Assembly: GCA_002786065.1 (NCBI GenBank)
Contig: NHNY01000015.1
Location: forward strand, 186,001-250,000
Direction: 5' to 3'
Source of the DNA: Microcyclospora pomicola
Taxonomy: Eukaryota > Ascomycota > Dothideomycetes > Capnodiales
DNA: 64,000 bases
Shown here in pieces: positions 41,748 through 50,513 of this stretch. Each line of letters opens with the position of its first letter. The first letter of the stretch is position 1. Below the pieces are notes generated by a model. That model was not told the DNA's origin and made no database searches. It saw nothing but the letters and a program-made list of their open reading frames with translations. The position numbers and the translations under genes are program-made.

Positions 41748-43200
41748 ATGGCCGACCAGAACAACCGCATGCCGCGTCGCAAGCCGTTGCCCTCCAACAA
41801 TGCCCTCCCCGACAACTGGGCCGCCGACCTCACCCAGCAGTTCCGTCGCACCCTCTCCACCAAGCGCATGAACGAACTCAGCAGCAGACCCGGATCTCAG
41901 CGTCGTCGCATGTCTTCACGACTACCCACCGATTATGTCGTGCAATCTCCGTCGCTCGCAGCCTCCGATGCGTCGCAACAACCGCCCATCTCACGACAAG
42001 CCACCCCCGTCCAATCACCGCCGTCGTATTCGTCGTTGCGCAATATCCCCGCCGAGCCCACCGCACCTGCCGATACCAAGTCTCTACGATTCCGCAGCAT
42101 GCTCATGTCGCTCTCCAACACTCCATGCCGGTGGGAGAACCCAGGCCTGCTAGACGAAGCATTAGGCGCGATACCTCTGCAGCGGATCTATGATGATGCC
42201 CAAGAAGAGTCGGACCTGTTCATGGCAGAGGCTGCCTCGATGGGACCGAACATCAAGCCAGCGTGGGGATACCAGGATTGCGTGATTCGTGCATTACTCA
42301 AGTGGTTCAAGCGTGACTTCTTCTCATGGGTCAACAACCCGCTCTGCTCGACCTGCCGAACTCGAACCATCGCCAAGGGCATGGCGGCTCCTCTACCGGA
42401 CGAGCTGGCCAGAGGTGCAAACCGTGTCGAGCTTTACGAATGTGCCAACCAGAACTGCACCTCATACGAACGATTTCCCCGATACAACGACGCCTTCGTA
42501 CTGCTTCAGACCCGACGCGGTCGATGTGGTGAGTGGGCCAACTGCTTCACCATGCTATGTCGCGCCGTGGGTAGCAGAGTAAGATGGATCTGGAACGCTG
42601 AAGACCACATCTGGACGGAAGTGTACAGCGTGCACCGGAGGAGATGGGTGCACGTCGATGCTTGCGAAGAGCAATGGGATGTTCCATTGCTATACACACA
42701 AGGTATGTTTGAACATCATCATCAACATTGTAAAGCAGACACTAACACTCATGCAAGGCTGGAACAAGAAGCTATCGTACTGCATAGCCTTCTCGGCCGA
42801 TGGTTGCAGCGACGTCACCCGACGATACTGCCGCAACCCCAACGAGCAAGCTCTCCCACGTAACAAGTGTTCGGAAGGCGAGCTCATGCACATCATCCGG
42901 GAGATCACGGCCATGCGTCGTCGTGATATGGATAAGAAGGAGAAGTTCCGACTCCAAGCTGAAGACATGCGCGAGGACGCAGAGCTGCGCAAGTACATCA
43001 TCGAAGCGCTTGCCTACAACATCAGCCGGATCCTACCGAGTAACAATGCCGACGCACGTTCGCCGGCACCTCGACCAGATCCCGATGCCCAGAAAGCTGC
43101 CGAAGCCGCTGCAGGTCGACAGTCCGGCGCTACCGAGTGGGTTCGCAGCAGAGGCGAAGCCGGAAGAAACAACCCACAGCCCGACCAACGCCAACCATGA
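41748..43200 (+). CDS. PNG1: Peptide:N-glycanase (PNGase)
   Basis: Cytosolic transglutaminase-fold enzyme that removes N-glycans from misfolded glycoproteins during ER-associated degradation; 465 aa. Exons 41748-42702 and 42758-43200 flank a 55-bp intron with GTATGT donor and ACTAAC branch. The N-terminal 100 residues are disordered. Zinc-site cysteines are CSTC (200, 203) and C232/C237. The catalytic triad positions are occupied: Cys 260 in [10 protein letters not shown], His 287 in [11 protein letters not shown] and Asp 304 in WVHVDACE. The C-terminal half after [11 protein letters not shown] is helical and charged. No PUB domain is seen, as in yeast. The intact triad is notable because I recall PNG1 proteins of some filamentous fungi having lost catalytic residues. 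Confidence 0.95.
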
Positions 43201-44163
43201 TCACATATCTTGACTGTCAGACTTCATGTTGATGACGATCGTTAATGTTTCAGACGACGTCACTGCAACCATAATATACTCATGCCGACGTGCTCGGAAT
43301 TTATGCCTGGGACCTGATCATGACCATCTGGTCGGTGCATGTTGATGCTTACCAACCAACCAACTCTCGATATCATCGATGTTTCCACTAGGCCCACCTT
43401 CGATATTCATTGATCCTTCTCTCATATATCATCAACATATATCACCAACATACTTCCGGTCATAAGCCGTCTCACCATGACGTCCACGAAGTCTCACGTG
43501 GCTATCTCGAGACTTGCAGCCAAACCTTATACAGCTTTTTTCGGATACCTCGGCGCCAGGAGGCGTTCTTTCATCGTTCGCGTGCGACGAACGTATCGTT
43601 GATTATAATGCAACTCATGAGCGAGCGAGCCAGCGTGCGATGCAAGCGATGCAAGCAAGCGCCCGCACTCTTCTTTTGCAGCGGAGTCGGCGCAGTGGGA
43701 CACGGGCGATGGGAAAAAGATCGGTGGTGTCGAGGACTTTGGGGGCTTCACGACGGGAGGATGGGACATTGCTTTTTGTTATGTTCCTGGCCGGCGTTAC
43801 ATGTGGGATGTTGACGCTCGGCCTTCTTTGTTCTTTGTCTCTTCTTCTTGTGTTGTAATCTGTTCTGTTTTCTGCCGCGTTACCTTACCTTACGCTCTGA
43901 AGTGGATTGAATCGAACTGAATTGAACATGCTCTTGCCATGATTCCATGCTTCCATCAACCCTTCCGTCGATGTTCTTACCATGTCACGCATCATGTCTC
44001 ATTTCATATCATGTTATTGTCGCTAGGAAGCGTACCTACCTACCCCAAATTCATCTGGTCATTTGTCTGTCATGTTGTGTTGGTCGTGTTGTAATATGTG
44101 TTTTTACTGTGTTGGAATTTGTCGTGGGATCTGCCTTGTTATTACGCTCTGAAGTGATAAGAA

Positions 44164-44196
44164 CTGGACTGGACTGGACTGGACTGGACTGGACTG
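44164..44196. repeat. (ACTGG)n pentanucleotide array
   Basis: Six to seven perfect ACTGG units inside copy 2 of the larger duplication; copies 1 and 3 carry only degenerate forms, so the array expanded within copy 2. Confidence 0.95.
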
Positions 44197-44288
44197 AATA
44201 TGATCTCGCCATCTTCATCCCCCCTCGCGTCGGCGTTCTTCCATGTCACGCATCATCTCCCATGTCATGTCATCTTAGGTCAGGTCGG

Positions 44289-44327
44289 TAAGGCAAGGCA
44301 AGGTACGGCAAGGTAAGGTAAGGTAAG
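44289..44327. repeat. (AAGGT/AAGGC)n array
   Basis: A run of AAGGC, AAGGT and related pentamers, interrupted once, in copy 2 of the larger duplication. It accounts for most of that copy's extra length. Confidence 0.9.
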
Positions 44328-44689
44328 CAGCGTCGGTACCTAAGGTCGTTCCCTCCCAGGGCGTGACTATTCGTCTGTCATGTTGTGTTGTGTTGTTCCT
44401 GTGTTTGTAAGCTGTCAGGTACGTCTTTTTCACCTTAGGGTCCCTTCTGACACGCTAGATTGGACTGAATTAAACTGGATGGAACTTTACCTGCTGAACA
44501 GAGCTGAGCTGAGCTAAACTGGACTAAATAGCTATGATCTTGCCATCTTCCTTCAACCCTCCCGCCAGCCCTCTGCAGTCTTGTTTTCCACGTTCCACAA
44601 TCGTGGACCCTTCCTTCGGCCTTCCGTACCAAGTGCGCTTTCTTTTGCGTGAGAGAGATGGAATAGGGCAGTGTTGGTGTCACTTCAGG

Positions 44690-44750
44690 AGGGGAGAGAG
44701 AGATAGGGGGAGAGAGGGGGGAGAGAGGGGAGAGAGAGAGAGAGAGAGCG
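44690..44750. repeat. GA-rich microsatellite
   Basis: A purine tract on the plus strand made of GAGA and GGGGAGA units, about 60 bp long, about 110 bp past the AspRS stop codon. Such mirror-symmetric purine tracts can form triplex DNA. Confidence 0.9.
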
Positions 44751-44856
44751 CATGCACTTTTATAGGTCGTCGCTCATCTAAGCAGACTTCTCGACGATGA
44801 TAGCACGTGCAATGGAGTTCAAAATCGCTACACGTACATTGTGTTTCTACACTCTA

Positions 44857-46980
44857 TCATACATCCTTCCCCTCTACCTCTTTCCCCTCCAGCCGTAGAT
44901 GATACGTCGCCAGCTGCGCCGCACTCATGCGCGTCGGGCTCTTGACCAGCAGATCCTCGCCGCGGCCGCTCTTGGGGAACGCAATGACGTCGCGCACGCT
45001 GGCGCGCCCCAGCATCATGGCGACCAGCCGGTCGAAGCCGAGCGCCATGCCGGCGTGCGGCGGACACCCGGCGCGCAGGACGTCGAGCAGGTGCGCGAAG
45101 GCCGCGACGCGCGTGTCGCTGAGCCCGAGCACGTCGCGCAGCACCAGCTCCTGCATCGCGGCGACGTGGATGCGGCGACTGCCGCCGCCGAGCTCGACGC
45201 CGTTGACGACTAGGTCGTAGTGGTCGCCTTTGGCGGAGAGGGGCGAGGTCAGCAGGTGGTCGATGTCGGCGGGGGTGGCGGGCGCGGTGAAAGGGTGGTG
45301 GGTGGAGGAGAGGCCGGCGGCGCCGCCTTGGCCGGGCTCGCTGGCTTGGTCGCTGGAGGGCGTGAAGAGCGGGAAGTCGGTGATCCAGAGGAATTCGAAA
45401 CCGGTGGGGGCTGGGAGGAGAGAGGCTTTGACTGCGGCTTGGTGCAGGGCAAGGCGGAGGTTGCCGATGGCGGTCGAGCCGCCGGAGAAGGCGGCGTTCT
45501 TGCGGGCTTGCAGCACGACGAGATCGCCGTCGGCGAGGTCGAGCATCTCTTCCATTTGCTCGGCGGCTTCGAAGCCGAGGACCTGTAGCCCGCGGAGGGG
45601 CTTGCGCGAATCGAATATGAAGAGTCCGGGTTGGCCGTCGGGGTTTTGCAGGAATGGTTCGGCGGCGGGAGAGGCCATGAACGTGTTGATGAAGTCTCGG
45701 GTGGCGGTTGGATCATCCAGCTTGGAAAGGGGCAGACTCATGACTTCCACGATAGGATTATCGAGTGGGCCGATCTTGCTGATGAGGTCGACAGGTAGTA
45801 ACCATTCTGCGCGTCGGATCTCGCATCCCAGTCGAACGTCGGGCTTGTCGGAGCCATATTTGGCCATCGCCACGTCGTACGCCATACGAGGAAATGGCGA
45901 GGGAAGAAGCGAGCCCGTTGATTCTACATGAAGCCATAGTTCCTGGATCAGTGATTCCACAACACGCATCACATCCTCGCCAGATGCAAACGCCATCTCT
46001 AGATCAATCTGGGTGAATTCTGGTTGTCGATCCGCTCGAAGGTCTTCATCCCGGAAACACTTTGCAATCTGCATGTATCGTGTGACTCCACTCGCCATAA
46101 GAATCTGTTTGTACTGCTGCGGACTCTGCGGTAGAGCGTAAGCCATGCCAGGGGTACGAGTCGGCACCAAGAATTCGCGTGCTCCCTCTGGCGTGGATTT
46201 GAAGAGGAGTGGAGTCTCGACCTCGATGAAGTGGTGCTCATTCTGTAGATGATCCCTCACCAGTTTGGCGACATGGCTGCGGAAGTGTATAGCATGACGC
46301 AGATCATCGGAGTTGCGGATCTGGAGATGACGCTGTTCGGGAGGAAAGGCAGTCTCAGGCTTCATCACGATATCCTTGGGGAATGAATTGAGAGGCGCTA
46401 GGGTCTCGACTAGGATCTCGATCGTGATTGAGTGGTCCTCATCTACCAGGCTCGAATTCTCTTTGGTAGGCTTTGATCGCCGTTCTTGCACGACACCTGT
46501 AATGGCTACAGGCGAATGCACCTGTAAATCTTGAGCTGTTTGATGCGCGTCGACATTCTTGAGAATGGTACATTGCAGCGGCTCATGCTGTGAGGACTGC
46601 GGGCTACGAAGCTGTAGGAAAGAGATGCTCTTGTTGGCAATTCGTTGTGATGCTACGTAGCCGTGCAAGGTGACCTGCTTGCCTATCCATTCCCGTGGGT
46701 TTTCATATAGTGTCGATTGGTCAACAGTGGCGGAGGGTAAGGTTAGAAATTGCTTGAATTTACTCAAAACCTGATCTGTATGGGACTCGACATTTCGCTT
46801 TCTGGCTGTCTGATGAAAGTCTGCTTGTTGCGAGATTGAATGAAGATGGCTGGGAACAGTTCTAGACGGCCGACGAGGACAAACTCCAGTGCTATTGAAA
46901 ATCCTCGAAGACGTCTTGACGAGGGTCCATCTTGACTCCCGTCGCGCTGTCGCAGCTGCCTGGCAGACCCAAAATGACAT
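44857..46980 (-). CDS. MSD1: Mitochondrial aspartyl-tRNA synthetase
   Basis: Class II synthetase charging mitochondrial tRNA-Asp; 707 aa in one exon. The frame extends a few codons to a TTG, so the ATG at 46980 is taken. The N terminus (SFWVCQAAATARRESRW onward) is Arg/Ser-rich and fits a matrix presequence. An OB-fold anticodon domain is at about 90-200 (KQVTLHGYVASQRI). Motif 1 leads to EVETPLLFKSTPEGAREFLVP; motif 2 is FRDEDLRADRQPEFTQID; motif 3 is GMALGFDRLVAMMLG. The insertion between motifs 2 and 3 is of the bacterial/mitochondrial type. The conserved QSPQQYKQILM segment marks the AspRS active site. The other mitochondrial synthetase of the window lies 3.5 kb away. Confidence 0.95.
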   Translation of the reverse strand: MSFWVCQAAATARRESRWTLVKTSSRIFNSTGVCPRRPSRTVPSHLHSISQQADFHQTARKRNVESHTDQVLSKFKQFLTLPSATVDQSTLYENPREWIGKQVTLHGYVASQRIANKSISFLQLRSPQSSQHEPLQCTILKNVDAHQTAQDLQVHSPVAITGVVQERRSKPTKENSSLVDEDHSITIEILVETLAPLNSFPKDIVMKPETAFPPEQRHLQIRNSDDLRHAIHFRSHVAKLVRDHLQNEHHFIEVETPLLFKSTPEGAREFLVPTRTPGMAYALPQSPQQYKQILMASGVTRYMQIAKCFRDEDLRADRQPEFTQIDLEMAFASGEDVMRVVESLIQELWLHVESTGSLLPSPFPRMAYDVAMAKYGSDKPDVRLGCEIRRAEWLLPVDLISKIGPLDNPIVEVMSLPLSKLDDPTATRDFINTFMASPAAEPFLQNPDGQPGLFIFDSRKPLRGLQVLGFEAAEQMEEMLDLADGDLVVLQARKNAAFSGGSTAIGNLRLALHQAAVKASLLPAPTGFEFLWITDFPLFTPSSDQASEPGQGGAAGLSSTHHPFTAPATPADIDHLLTSPLSAKGDHYDLVVNGVELGGGSRRIHVAAMQELVLRDVLGLSDTRVAAFAHLLDVLRAGCPPHAGMALGFDRLVAMMLGRASVRDVIAFPKSGRGEDLLVKSPTRMSAAQLATYHLRLEGKEVEGKDV

Positions 46981-48083
46981 CAATCGCTCAATCGAACAGG
47001 TAGTCAAGATGTGCCGTAGATCAAAGACTGTCCAATACTTGAGACCAGATGCCCGGCCTCTGGAGATATGAGGTTCTCGCGGTAGTCGATCGGGTCTAGC
47101 GCCGCGTCTTCCCGTCTAAGGCTCACCTTCATCCGATTTCTCTTCCACAACACTTTTCCTTTCCTCATGACCCTCCAATTCAAAACAATGTACGTACAGA
47201 TCATCACATACCCTCGAGATGGCATTAAATAGAGAGGACTAGAGGCTGACCTACATACAGATGATGAAAACTTAGCGTGTGAAAGATGAAAGTTGACCTT
47301 CGTCCCCATCGTTCCGGCTCTCCCTTCACCGGGCTCAAGGGCTGGGGCGACTGGGTCTCGTACTGGCAGCATGATATCTGCGTTCGGCACAAACTACCTT
47401 GTTACCAACGGACGCGAAGAAGTACCTCTGACTCTGTCTTTGATGCTGGAGGGTTTGCTATGCGATGCCGCTTGGTACTCGACAGGGAGGGTTGTATCAG
47501 TATGGTTACTGCAGTTTTGGACAGTAGATACGTACATGTATACAATCATTCATTCCTGGTGTCAGCCCCAACTTTCATTTTCGGCTTGTTACGCCTGCGC
47601 TTGCGCTCTGTATCAGCTTCAGCATAATTCTCGATGTCGATGGCTTGACCTGAGCTCTCCTTCCATTCACTTCCATTCCGTCAAGCTCGTCAAGCGAGAC
47701 ATAGCACGAATGATCTGGGTAGTCTACGCTATCTGTGATTGAGCAAGAAGGCTTTTACCATTGATACCTCCCTCTGTGAAATGCAATATCTTACACTCAG
47801 CATAGCTAACTGCATGTAGCATATGGAAGCATAGAACGCTAAACCACTTCGGCACGTCATCGTTCCGGACGGTCAGTGTCATGTAGCTTCAAGTGCGTAA
47901 CAAACAGCGGACCTACGAACATCATAACATTACTCTTCTTACACGCCCGCCTCCCAACCACCGCGCGAGTCGCGTGAGGTGTACATCACTCTTTACTGTG
48001 CTCCGCGACCATTCTCTATGAACAATGCTCCAAGCGCGGTAACCTTACGCCCCCACCAATAGCTTCCTTTGCCCACGCCCAAC
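46981..48083. promoter_or_regulatory. Divergent region between AspRS and the AP180-type gene
   Basis: About 1.1 kb. Open frames on both strands at 47.0-47.7 kb overlap; the plus frame from the ATG at 47286 starts with fairly coding-like codons for about 40 residues and then decays. No family is recognised, so no gene is called. It may hold a small gene or a noncoding transcript. Confidence 0.35.
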
Positions 48084-49982
48084 ATGTCGAGCTCCTTCGA
48101 GAAATCAGTCAAGGGTGGAACCAAGGTCAAGCTCGCCGCGCCCAAAACCAAGTATGTGGAACACATCCTTCTGGCCACTCAATCAGGAGAAGCTGGAGTC
48201 GCAGAAGTCTTTCGTACTTTGACCAACCGGCTGCGCGACCCAACATGGACCATAGCATTCAAAGCGCTCATCATTGTACATCTTCTGATGAACGAGGGCT
48301 CTCAGGACGTCACTTTGCGGTATCTGGCTGTAGCGCCAAAGAACAGACTTGCAATAAACTCGATCACAGACGTACAGACGCAAGGACACAATATCAGAAC
48401 ATACGCGGATTACTTGATGTCAAGAGTGAAGGCGTACGCGCTCACAGAAGTGGACTATGTGAAGAAAGGAGAGGGGCGAATGAAGCGCGTGACAGTCGAT
48501 AAAGGTCTGTTGCGGGAAACGGAACTGCTACAGGATCAGGTCAAGGCACTCGTGCGCTGCGAGTTGTTGACGAATGAGGCGGAAAACGACATAACACTGG
48601 CAGCTTTCCGAATCCTCACCGGTGACCTGTTGATCCTGTACAACGTGCAAAACGAGGCAGTAATGAATGTTCTTGGCAAATACTTTGAGATGTCAAGACC
48701 CGACGCAGAGCGAGCGATCAGAATCTACAAAACCTTCTGCAAGCAAACAGATGCCGTGGTGGAGTACTTGAGCGTAGCACGGCAATACGAACATGCTACG
48801 AAGCTCAGCATACCAAAGATCAGACACGCGCCAACAGGATTGGCCAAGTCTCTGCAGGAGTACTTGGATGATCCGGATTTCGACACCAATCGGAGACAAT
48901 ACTTGGCAGAACAAGATGCAAAGAAGAGCGGCAAGCAGATACAAAAGTCGCAAGAGACCTCCGGGCCGAGTGCCTCCCAAGAGAAGGCTGCTCTTGCGGC
49001 TAGAGACGCTTTTTCTGCGCCGAGTCAGCCTGCTAGGGGCCCTGCCCCCGATCTTATGGACTTCTTCGAGTCCATCGAACAAAATCAGCAGCCTATGGCG
49101 CAAAATGTGCCTCCACCTTATTTACAGCAAGCCCAAGCTTTTGGGATGCAACAGCCACAGCAAGGAGGTTACCCGATACAGCAGGACCAGCAGACGGGAT
49201 TCGTACAGCAGCAACAAGGATTCGCACAGCAGCAGATGGGGTCTAATGGGTTCCAGACTGGTCCAAGTATGGGCAATCCCTTCGGTCAGCCCCACCAGCA
49301 GCCACAACAGGAAGCGCCACAAACACAAATGCAACCCCTGCAAACACAGTTCACAGGAGCCGGCTTTGGTGGATATGGGCCTCAGCCTCAGCAGCAACAA
49401 TCCTTCGCAACGGACAATGCTTTCAGTCCTGTTCAAACACAGTCGCCCGTCCAGCAACTACAACCCCAACAAACCTCATCTAATCCCTTCCGACAATCAT
49501 CTCTACCTATAGGCGCGATGACAGCCTTCTCGAGTTTCGGTCAGCAAGATCCAACACCTCCTCTACCTCAACATCAATCTAGCAATCCGTTCGCGCGTTC
49601 AGCACAGTCCACGCCAACCAACATGAATGCTTTTGCTCAAGGACAGCAATATCAGTCGCCACCTACGCAGCTGCCCGCCACTGCTATGTCGACCCCACTC
49701 CAAGCACAACCCACCGGTACCAACCCATTTGCCAAAAACGTCCCTGCGACCACCCCGTCTCAACATCTCAATCCTCTGCAAGTCCAGCCTACAGGTAGCA
49801 CGAATCCCTTTCGCCAGAGTCAGTTCGTCAACCAGCAGACAGGGCAAGGCTGGCAGAGCGCGCCGCAGGCTACCATGGGCGGGCTCGAGCATTTGGAAAC
49901 GATACCAGTGTTCCCTCGCCCTGGAGGCGGTGGTGGTGGTGGCGGGCCGATGCAGCAGCAGCAGCAATCGCCGTGGATCTGA
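48084..49982 (+). CDS. AP180/CALM-type clathrin adaptor (ANTH domain)
   Basis: Endocytic adaptor that binds PtdIns(4,5)P2 and clathrin at the plasma membrane, homologous to yeast Yap1801/Yap1802; 632 aa in one exon from the ATG at 48084. The ANTH domain covers about residues 1-270. It opens with the lipid-binding basic segment KGGTKVKLAAPKTKYVEHIL, then the helical solenoid (FKALIIVHLLMNEG, NIRTYADYLMSRVKAY). Behind it lies an alpha-helical charged piece with DLMDFFESIE, a possible clathrin- or adaptor-binding motif. The rest is a Gln/Pro-rich disordered tail carrying five NPF tripeptides (GNPF, SNPF, SNPF, TNPF, TNPF), ligands for EH domains such as those of Ede1 and Pan1. It ends in a poly-Gly/poly-Gln stretch. 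Confidence 0.93.
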   Translation: MSSSFEKSVKGGTKVKLAAPKTKYVEHILLATQSGEAGVAEVFRTLTNRLRDPTWTIAFKALIIVHLLMNEGSQDVTLRYLAVAPKNRLAINSITDVQTQGHNIRTYADYLMSRVKAYALTEVDYVKKGEGRMKRVTVDKGLLRETELLQDQVKALVRCELLTNEAENDITLAAFRILTGDLLILYNVQNEAVMNVLGKYFEMSRPDAERAIRIYKTFCKQTDAVVEYLSVARQYEHATKLSIPKIRHAPTGLAKSLQEYLDDPDFDTNRRQYLAEQDAKKSGKQIQKSQETSGPSASQEKAALAARDAFSAPSQPARGPAPDLMDFFESIEQNQQPMAQNVPPPYLQQAQAFGMQQPQQGGYPIQQDQQTGFVQQQQGFAQQQMGSNGFQTGPSMGNPFGQPHQQPQQEAPQTQMQPLQTQFTGAGFGGYGPQPQQQQSFATDNAFSPVQTQSPVQQLQPQQTSSNPFRQSSLPIGAMTAFSSFGQQDPTPPLPQHQSSNPFARSAQSTPTNMNAFAQGQQYQSPPTQLPATAMSTPLQAQPTGTNPFAKNVPATTPSQHLNPLQVQPTGSTNPFRQSQFVNQQTGQGWQSAPQATMGGLEHLETIPVFPRPGGGGGGGGPMQQQQQSPWI

Positions 49983-50513
49983 GGATGTTGTGCATAGACT
50001 CGAGAAAGCTTTTGACCCGACCGATGCTTCTGGTTGACTCGGACTTACTCACTCTGCTCTTTGATATGATCTAGCCTAGACAGCACACGCACTTCGGACG
50101 TGGGAGTACATAGATTCAGTTGAAGCCCCCAAAATACCCTTAGCCTCCCCGAATTTGATCTACTCAGATCCTTTGAAACAGCCTCCATATCGTTTCCCAG
50201 AGTGTGTCATCGTCAAGTGCCCGATATGGAGATACAGCGTAGTCATGTAATGCTCATGGACCGAGAATCTAGCTAGCTTGTGGTGTAGTGCTCTAGATGG
50301 TATCCACTCCTATGTGCATACGTGTGATCTCGTGAGGTTTGTTCGACGATGCAGGCGTGGTTTCGCATCGCTCGATCCAGCAGGCTTGGTATTGCCTAGA
50401 AGATGCGAGTTGCTGGCACGAGTATGTATAGATGCATCATGGAGGTATTTTCTATTGATACAAATAGTATACAAGCGTGATTATCTATGTAAATCCCAGT
50501 ATCCCGACCTTTT
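49983..50513. other. Convergent intergenic region
   Basis: About 530 bp between the ends of two genes. Nothing recognised beyond presumed 3' untranslated sequence. Confidence 0.4.

Larger units (their letters stand above)
43848..44570. repeat. Diverged tandem duplication, about 260-bp unit, 2.5 copies
   Basis: Landmarks recur in the same order. TTACGCTCTGAAGTG is at 43890 and 44152; CATGTCACGCATCAT is at 43981 and 44242; TCTGTCATGTTGTGTTG is at 44066 and 44374. A third, partial copy has the GGACTGAAT and ATGATCTTGCCATCTTC elements near 44470-44550. The spacing is about 261 bp; copy 2 is longer by about 47 bp owing to an AAGGT/AAGGC array. The blocks between landmarks are well diverged. Confidence 0.85.
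43201..44856. other. Repeat-rich convergent intergenic region
   Basis: About 1.66 kb between the ends of PNG1 and the AspRS gene. It holds a diverged tandem duplication (43848-44570), pentanucleotide and GA-rich microsatellites. A possible small gene starts at 43477 (ACCATGAC context) and could be spliced into a frame ending at 43858 with a hydrophobic C terminus; the evidence is too thin to call it. Confidence 0.55.

Noticed and set aside
47286-47742. Small plus-strand gene between AspRS and the AP180-type gene
   Set aside because: The first 40 codons look coding-like, but the frame then loses this character and no splice model or homologue is evident.
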